64,000 nt of DNA from Cinclus cinclus (lineage: Eukaryota > Chordata > Aves > Passeriformes > Cinclidae), in contig NC_085055.1 of assembly GCF_963662255.1 (NCBI RefSeq), positions 7,354,602 to 7,418,601 on the forward strand, written 5' to 3'. Every line of letters begins with the position of its first letter. Position 1 is the stretch's first letter. Both the position numbers and the translations under genes were made by a program. Shown here piece by piece: positions 58,801-64,000 of the stretch. The notes under the pieces are model-generated. The model was not told the DNA's origin, made no database searches, and saw only the letters and a program-made list of their open reading frames with translations.

Positions 58801-58998
58801 CCTGACGCGGCACAGCGGGCGGGCCGCGCTCAACGGGGGCACGGCGAGGGCAGCGGGACGGGCACCCCCGAGCTGTGGGGGACGAGGGGAACACGGCCCG
58901 GCGGCGCCGCGCTCACCGCGGGGGCTACGGGGCCGAGCCGAGCCCGCGGGCCCTCGGGAGTGCCGGGCCGAGCACGAGCAGCCCCCCTCACTCACCAT
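55786..58998 (-). CDS. DNAJC19: DNAJC19, J-domain subunit of the mitochondrial import motor: complete gene with six coding exons
   Basis: DNAJC19 (a TIM14/Pam18 homologue) sits in the mitochondrial inner membrane, where its matrix J domain stimulates mtHsp70 in the TIM23 import motor. It also partners prohibitins in cardiolipin remodelling. Minus-strand exons join as 58998-58996, 58703-58652, 58350-58277, 57927-57851, 57205-57135 and 55856-55786. The total is 348 nt, 115 residues. An N-terminal hydrophobic segment (about 5-19, [15 protein letters not shown]) is followed by a short linker and the J domain, with the catalytic HPD motif at 89-91 (LLNHPDKGG). Human has 116 residues; the difference is one glycine (FSGYYRG here, FSGGYYRG in human). 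All introns are GT-AG and phases agree. It is convergent with FXR1. Loss of the human gene causes dilated cardiomyopathy with ataxia. Confidence 0.96.
57135..57205 (-). CDS. DNAJC19: DNAJC19 coding exon 5 (HPD motif)
   Basis: 71 nt: split Ser69 then [20 protein letters not shown] and PDK. Carries the HPD motif essential for Hsp70 stimulation. Minus-strand borders TTTCAAAG|CCCTAC and GATAAAG|GTAAGG. Confidence 0.96.
57851..57927 (-). CDS. DNAJC19: DNAJC19 coding exon 4
   Basis: 77 nt: [20 protein letters not shown] then LILGV and two bases of Ser69. Start of the J domain. Lacks one glycine compared with human. Minus-strand borders GTTTCAG|GCCTTC and GTGAG|GTAAAG. Confidence 0.95.
58277..58350 (-). 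CDS. DNAJC19: DNAJC19 coding exon 3
   Basis: 74 nt: split Gly19 then [20 protein letters not shown] and LPKP, the linker between membrane segment and J domain. Minus-strand borders CTCTTTAAG|GTCGCT and AAACCT|GTAAGT. The human segment differs mildly ([20 protein letters not shown]). Confidence 0.95.
58652..58703 (-). CDS. DNAJC19: DNAJC19 coding exon 2 (membrane segment)
   Basis: 52 nt: [17 protein letters not shown] plus the first base of Gly19, the hydrophobic membrane anchor. Minus-strand borders CCATGCAG|GCCAGC and TTCGCAG|GTGTGT. An internal ATG (Met5) is in frame and would be the first ATG if exon 1 were skipped. Confidence 0.94.
58996..58998 (-). CDS. DNAJC19: DNAJC19 coding exon 1: start codon only
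   Basis: The start codon ATG is the last three bases of exon 1 on the minus strand, followed at once by the donor GTGAGTGAGG. Reading on into exon 2 gives MASTMVAVG, matching the human start MASTVVAVG. The 5' UTR extends upstream (higher coordinates) into the GC-rich region near 59,000-59,060. Confidence 0.9.
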
Positions 58999-59116
58999 GT
59001 CCGCCCGAGCGCGGCCCGACCCGGCCCGGCCCGCCGCAAACCGCGGCCGCTGCCGTAAAGCGCGGGGCGGGGACGGCACCGGGACCCGCCCCGGGAATGG
59101 GCGGGGCCTGAGGAGC

Positions 59117-59262
59117 CCGAGGGGCGGGGACAGGACCCGAGGGGCGTGGACAGGGCCCGAGGGGCGGGGACAGGGCCCGAGGGGCGGGGACAGGGCCCGA
59201 GGGGGCGGGGACAGGGCCCGAGGGGGCGGGGACAGGGCCTGAGGGGCCGGGGCGGGGACAGA
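59117..59262. repeat. GC-box minisatellite, 20-21 bp unit, about seven copies
   Basis: Tandem copies of CGAGGGGCGGGGACAGGGCC, with one GGGCGTGG variant and an added G in the last full units. Each copy holds a GGGGCGGGG box (Sp1/KLF type) and G runs that could form G-quadruplexes. It begins about 120 bp upstream of the DNAJC19 start codon. Confidence 0.9.
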
Positions 59263-59454
59263 GGGTGGAGGCGGGATGCGGACAGGGTCTGCTCGATGCT
59301 CGGAGTCACGGCGTTGTAAAAGTGATAGTACATACCTTACTGTTAATGTAGTCAAGCGATTTCGACCCTGCTCTAGAGGCTTATCGCACGCCAGATTCGC
59401 TTTTTCGCTTTTTAAAAACCCAAAGTAGTTTTTCAGTCCCTCCTGAGGTGAATG

Positions 59455-59890
59455 TGCCCAGTTCTGGGTCCCTCGTAACCTGAAAGACAAAGATGCTGCT
59501 GGAGAGGGTCCAGCAGTGGCACGAACGTGTTTGGGGTCTGGAGCACCTCTTGTGAGGACAGACTGCGGGAGCCGGGCCTGTTCGGTCTGGAGAAGACTGA
59601 CAGGGAATCTCATTAATTCATAGGAGTATCTCCAAGGCGGCGGCCAAGAGGATGCTGCCAGACTCTTTTCGGTGTTTCCCAGCAACAGGATGAGGAGCAG
59701 TGGCTATAAACTAAAACACGAGGAACAGCTCAGACACACTGAGGGTGCTGAACAGCGGCCTGGGAGCTCATGAGTCTCCCTCTCACCTGGATGAGTTCCT
59801 CTATCACCTGCTCCAGGCGACCCTTCCTTGTTAGGGGGTTGGACGGGATCATCTCCAGAGTTCCCTTCCAACCCTGACAATTGTGCGGTT
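59455..59890 (+). mobile_element. Diverged CR1 LINE fragment, internally shortened
   Basis: Plus strand: TGCCCAGTTCTGGGTCCCTC, GGAGAGGGTCCAGCAGTGGC, GGGTCTGGAGCACCTCTTGT, GGGCCTGTTCGGTCTGGAGA, CCAGCAACAGGATGAGGAGC, GGGGTTGGACGGGATCATCT and AGTTCCCTTCCAACCCTGAC follow the order of the CR1 reverse-transcriptase end and 3' UTR. The middle part (after AACACGAGGAACAG) is shorter than usual for the family. No intact protein remains. Confidence 0.85.
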
Positions 59891-60180
59891 CTCCCATTTT
59901 CCCCGCCTCTCCCCATTTCCCGTGGCTGAGCCCTGTCCGCCTCCCCCTGTGCTAATGGAGCCTCCCCGCTGCGCTGTCAGCGCTGGCCGGCCCCGGCACG
60001 GCTCCGCACGGCCCGGCAAGGCGGCTTGATTGCTGGAGATTGCTGCGGAACGAGGGACGATTACCGGCATGGCACTCGTGTTTGAATATTATTAATAGCA
60101 CAGTGCCATCTGTTAATAGCACGGTGTCGCACGCAGCGCAGCGGTCGAGTGTCCGTCTGTCTGTCCGTGGCTCTGGTTTG
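59890..60180. other. Second GC-rich patch beyond the DNAJC19 promoter
   Basis: CpG-containing DNA (for example 59,965-60,030 and 60,120-60,175) after the CR1 copy, with the word TTAATAGCAC repeated at about 60,091 and 60,113. It could be part of a divergent transcript's promoter or first exon, but no gene structure is visible. Confidence 0.35.
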
Positions 60181-63100
60181 AAGGTGCAGTTTTGGGAACT
60201 GAGTAACTCAGCAGGGAGAGTACGCCAGCCTTTAGCCCTGAGGTGCTGCTGCAAAATGTCAGAGCTCAAGGCTCAAGAGTCCTGCTGCCTGACTGACACT
60301 TAGTGAAAGCTTTTCTGCCGTCCCCTGTACTTGTGGAACTTGTCACTGTCCTCGGGGACTCCCAGAGGACCCAGTGGCCAAAGCCAGCTGCCTTTTGGCT
60401 GCTTAAGGTCCAGGATTCACAAGCCCACACACAAGCAGTTTAGTGTTAGATCTGACCATTGGCTAAGAAACTTGTCATTTTGCTGGCTCTTGCATTGGAA
60501 GATAGAATTTTCCTTCTTCGGTGCATATTTTTCTGTGAGTAATGAATTCACTTTGAATATGTCCTAATTTCACTTTGAGCTTGAATTGTTTTTCTCTCTA
60601 AAACTTCAAGTGCCTGATTTTATATCTCCTGAGCTAATGTTTGCAGGCTTCTCTTGCCTCTTTCCTTCCCTGTCATTCTAGTAACACTACAAGGAAGCAA
60701 CTTGCTTTTAAAGGGATGAAAGAAAGGTTTTGGTTAAGGAACTTGTGCTGTTGTACAAGTGTTTCCTGAGGTGGAAATAAAAGGAAACTTTTATACTTGA
60801 TAAATGAATTGAATCCGTTCATGGCAGAGCACAAGGCCTCTGACAGCATGTAAGACTTGATCAAATATGGAAAGAGGAGCCAGCAAGCAGAAAACAACTA
60901 GATGATTTGCTGGGCAAAAAACAGTCCCTTCAGTAAAAGGTGTACAGGTCTAGTATATAGAAAAGGATATGGGTTTAAGATGTTTTCTTCTTCTTTGTAC
61001 TTTTCTATCAACAAAAGCTGTTCAAAAAACCCAAAACATGCAGAACAAAAAAAAAAAAAAAGGTAATGACTTTACTGGGATATGACTAGGATTTAATTTT
61101 TCGTATCATCTGAATGAATAAGATATTTTGCATGAGGTTTAATTCTTCCATCTTGAAATAACCTTTTGCTAGATCCAGATCTTGGTGACCTTCAGGAGAA
61201 AGCTATCTGAAAGGGGATTTTATTTTATTTCCTTCCTCTCCCTTCCCAGTCCCTGTGTAGAGGAACTGGTAGCTCCACTGGCAAAGCGGATTTTGCTAAT
61301 TTATCCTTACATGTTCTTTCTCATTTTTAGAGGGAAAGAACAAACAGTGAAATGTGCAAACTGGGCTGGGAATGGGTTGATAATGTAACTAATTCTTCTC
61401 CTGCAAAAGAGCTTTAAAGAAAATCCAGAAAGGGAGATCTCAGGATTTAAAGCAAGCCTGTACTTGCTTAAGAGATTTCATCTTTATTAAAGAGAAAGGA
61501 AAATTAGTGGGAAGGGCTGGCAAGAGTGGAGGTGAGATGGAGGAATTTGCATTGTTGGTACATGTAATAATACAGCAACTGGACAAGACTGAGCCTAGGG
61601 GTGGAATAATTTGATTTTTATTAATAGGTGAAACAATACAGTGTACCAAGATGAAATGTCATAATTCCTTTAAAGCATACTCTATATATTTTTACACTTA
61701 GACAACTCAAATGTTTCTTCCCACAGTTGTGCCTCTGTCTCAGAGCTAAATGAGAACTAGATGTGTCTCAGCTTGGACATCATGGACGGTGAAATCAAAG
61801 TTCAGTTTGATTTACCTGGTGAGTTCATTTTACAGCACCTTATTACTCTGCATCTTCTACTGCTCAGCCTTTTGGTGGGGTATGGAAGGTCATTCCCAGG
61901 AGAAAATTAATAAGTTCTAATGGGTTCAAGTGAAACAGGTGCTTTACAGTTTTTATCCCTTCTGCAGAATGTCTGTATTTGAAATCAGGAGACAGAATTA
62001 TTCAGTGTTTGAGGATTGCACTCTCAGTTGGAGTATGCAACTTTTTATTTTGCCTGCGTTCCTAAACTGTTCCCTTTCTATAAGCCAGAGAAACCCTGAA
62101 GCTTTTGTAGTTTCTTCTATCAAGTGTTTTACCACACTGCTTTCTTCAGGTTTCCACTCTGGGGTTAAAATGCCTCATGATAGAAGATTGTACTGGAAGC
62201 TTTATTTTATAGGATGATCCAAAGCATCTGGTACATAGCACATCAAGAAACTTCGCTGTTTAACAGACTCTTTCTGCAGAAATCTGGCTGTACTTTCTCT
62301 TAGATGTGTCTTCCACAAACTGAACAGAAGGTGCAATAGATAGCTGCGCTCTCAGAAGGTTTGTGGTGTAGCTGTCAAATGCCTTTAAGGCTGTTAAACA
62401 TTTGTTTAAGTCAAAATCCCAGTTCTGTGTTGTCACATGCACAGCTGGCCAAAGCTTACACTGCTTTTTCCTATATGTGTAGTGACTGGACTACCAAGTT
62501 GTTAAAGGCTTGCAGAATGTCTTCATGGGGCACCAAGACACAGATTTTCTAAGGCATTTTTAACACATTATTCTTTAATATTTTAAGATACATATAATAA
62601 AAATTAAACTTAGATAGAATATACTGGGGATTTTTTTCCCTGTGAACTTTTTTCCTGTTTTTGACCCCTACTCAAAGAAGGTGATCTTTGGCTATGCCAC
62701 TCTACAGTTTATAATTGTCATATCTGTTTTCAATTTGTCCCTTTTCAAATTCTACTCTCTTTTTGTGTGCCCAACATCTGCACCAGAGTACAACGCCACA
62801 GTCTTACCTGTGGCTAAATGACCATGGTATATGTAGCATCACTCTGTCATTAAACTGATAATCATAATTATTAGAGCATAGTGTGGATGACACTAATTAT
62901 AAAGTGAGATTCTCTCACTTGGTAAGAATGGTTGTGGATTTTCTAATCAAACAAAGCAAGCTTTCAGTGTACTTTGACAGCAGGTGTGAAGTATGTGTGA
63001 CTGGCAGGTAGCATATCCATGTTCAAGGTACAAGAGAACTGACTGACACAAGAGAATCTGACTTAGAGAGAGCATTATTTGACTCCCTGGCTGAGTTGTA

Positions 63101-64000
63101 AAACAGGTAAGATTGCTGGAAAGTGATGGAGAGGCAAGGTTTGTCATTCTGAGTAAATGACTCACAAAACTCCCTGAAGCTGAGCTAAGGGATACAGAAT
63201 CTAGATGTGAATATGTTGTCTTGCAAGAACTTTTAAAGCCAAGTTTGATACTTGCCATTTTTACCTATATTGTTCTGGGTTATGCTTCTTATTGAGGGCC
63301 CAGTGAGGAGCATGAGAGAGCTTGAGATTGAGAGGGAGCCTTTCTAATGACTACGGCAGTGAAATTGTGCATAACAAGTGGTCTGGAAAATTGCAGTTCC
63401 TTCTGGAGTGATACTGAGCTGGCACAGCCACTGACATGCAGCCCCTCTAGTTTCAGTGTCTTTTACCAGGGACCTGTTTGTGGAACAAAAAAGCCAGAGG
63501 AGTTTTGAGATTTACCTAGACTTGGCTTCTAATGCACCCTGAAGTGTTCCTTCAGGCCGTGACCGTGGCATTCCTTCTGGGAATACCCCAGTTTCCACCT
63601 GAGGTAGGTGTGCATTTTAAACATTTGCAGCTGCAGCAGGGCACAGGGCACCTTTGTCCTCCCTTTTGCACTTCTGAACCAGTGTTTGCTTCCCTCACAC
63701 TATGAAAGGCAAGGACACTGAAAGGCCTAGGTGTGGTACTGGCATAAATTGTAGGAATGAATTTCCTTTTCTTTAAAAGGAAAATGGGATGGAGGGAGGG
63801 GGTGCAGGTATCACTTATGTTAATGCATGTCCTACAGCCAGGGCCCTCCAGCTTTCCAAATCTGTCCACTCTGCACACACCTTTTGACTTGTACACAAAT
63901 CCTAATTTCCTGTTAATGCATCTCTCTTTGATACTGGTACAGTATCAGATTTGGTACAGAATGGGCACTGTTGTTGCTTCCACAGAAAAAAAAGAAACCT
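60181..64000. other. Right flank with no recognised protein gene
   Basis: AT-rich DNA with an A tract at about 61,047-61,061. Open frames are at or below about 114 codons and unrecognised. The only exon-like object I can support is 61,727-61,818. By synteny with human this is where SOX2-OT would run, but I cannot align its exons from memory. Confidence 0.5.
61727..61818 (+). ncRNA. Candidate exon of a divergent transcript (possibly SOX2-OT-like)
   Basis: A good acceptor (TTTCTTCCCACAG|TTGTGC) and a consensus donor (TACCTG|GTGAGT) enclose 92 nt. Inside, ATG at 61,782 has a strong context (A at -3, G at +4) and opens MDGEIKVQFDLP before the donor. Stops lie upstream in all plausible coding continuations, so if transcribed it is either a non-coding exon or a first coding exon. 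I do not recognise the peptide. Splice-like pairs also occur by chance. Confidence 0.25.

Larger units (their letters stand above)
58590..59290. promoter_or_regulatory. DNAJC19: DNAJC19 CpG-island promoter, possibly bidirectional
   Basis: GC- and CpG-rich island around DNAJC19 exons 1 and 2, with GC boxes and no TATA box. In human annotation SOX2-OT starts from the same promoter in the opposite direction, so divergent plus-strand transcription is plausible; that part is inference from synteny. Large open frames on both strands here come from GC content. Confidence 0.8.

Noticed and set aside
58607..59685. Long open frames on both strands over the DNAJC19 island (up to 316 codons)
   Set aside because: They run through the GC-box minisatellite and through DNAJC19 exons in wrong frames; their repetitive Pro/Arg/Gly composition reflects the repeat.
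59965..59990. REST/NRSF-like half site (GCGCTGTCAGCGCTGG)
   Set aside because: Only one half resembles the REST motif and the spacing of the other half is wrong.
1..64000. Search for tRNA genes, CRISPR arrays, endogenous retroviral genes or other transferred systems
   Set aside because: No cloverleaf with A/B boxes, no regularly spaced repeats, and no recognisable retroviral gene or LTR pair was seen by eye. The content is that of an ordinary avian two-gene locus.

Overview
The window looks like vertebrate, and specifically avian, nuclear DNA. Long introns with GT-AG borders separate short exons, two strong CpG islands stand out from otherwise AT-rich DNA, and the only interspersed repeats I can recognise are CR1-type (chicken repeat 1) LINE fragments. 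The gene order FXR1 then DNAJC19 (tail to tail) is the one found next to the SOX2 locus in tetrapods (human 3q26.33; the equivalent in chicken is on chromosome 9). I assign it to a bird without naming a species.

Layout. Positions 1-19,450 are gene-poor flanking DNA: AT-rich tracts, homopolymers, a duplicated segment carrying two CTCF-like motifs, and two CR1 pieces in opposite orientation close to the FXR1 promoter. Positions 19,500-20,420 form a CpG island with the FXR1 promoter and first exon. Positions 20,020-53,188 (+) hold the complete FXR1 coding region. I placed all 17 coding exons on GT-AG borders with consistent phase, giving 2,034 nt and 677 codons plus stop when every exon is included. 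The 3' UTR runs to about 54,045. About 1.1 kb of intergenic DNA follows. Positions 58,998-55,786 (-) hold the complete DNAJC19 coding region: six exons, 348 nt, 115 residues. Its promoter is a second CpG island (about 58,590-59,290), flanked by a GC-box minisatellite. Beyond 59,300 there is a diverged CR1 copy, another GC-rich patch, and several kilobases with no recognisable protein gene. In human annotation the long non-coding RNA SOX2-OT starts from the DNAJC19 promoter in the opposite direction, so this right end is where its first exons would lie. One isolated candidate exon is visible at 61,727-61,818.

How the genes work. FXR1 is an RNA-binding regulator of translation and mRNA stability (tandem Tudor, KH and RG-rich domains), important in striated muscle. 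DNAJC19 is the J-domain subunit of the mitochondrial inner-membrane import motor, a TIM14 homologue. They are neighbours without a known shared pathway. The most informative features are in the alternatively spliced 3' half of FXR1: a 29-residue segment absent from the human reference form, the 81-nt muscle-type exon, and the 92-nt exon whose skipping changes the reading frame of the C-terminus. I found no viral, prokaryotic, CRISPR or toxin-type system, and nothing that I would call a new biological system.
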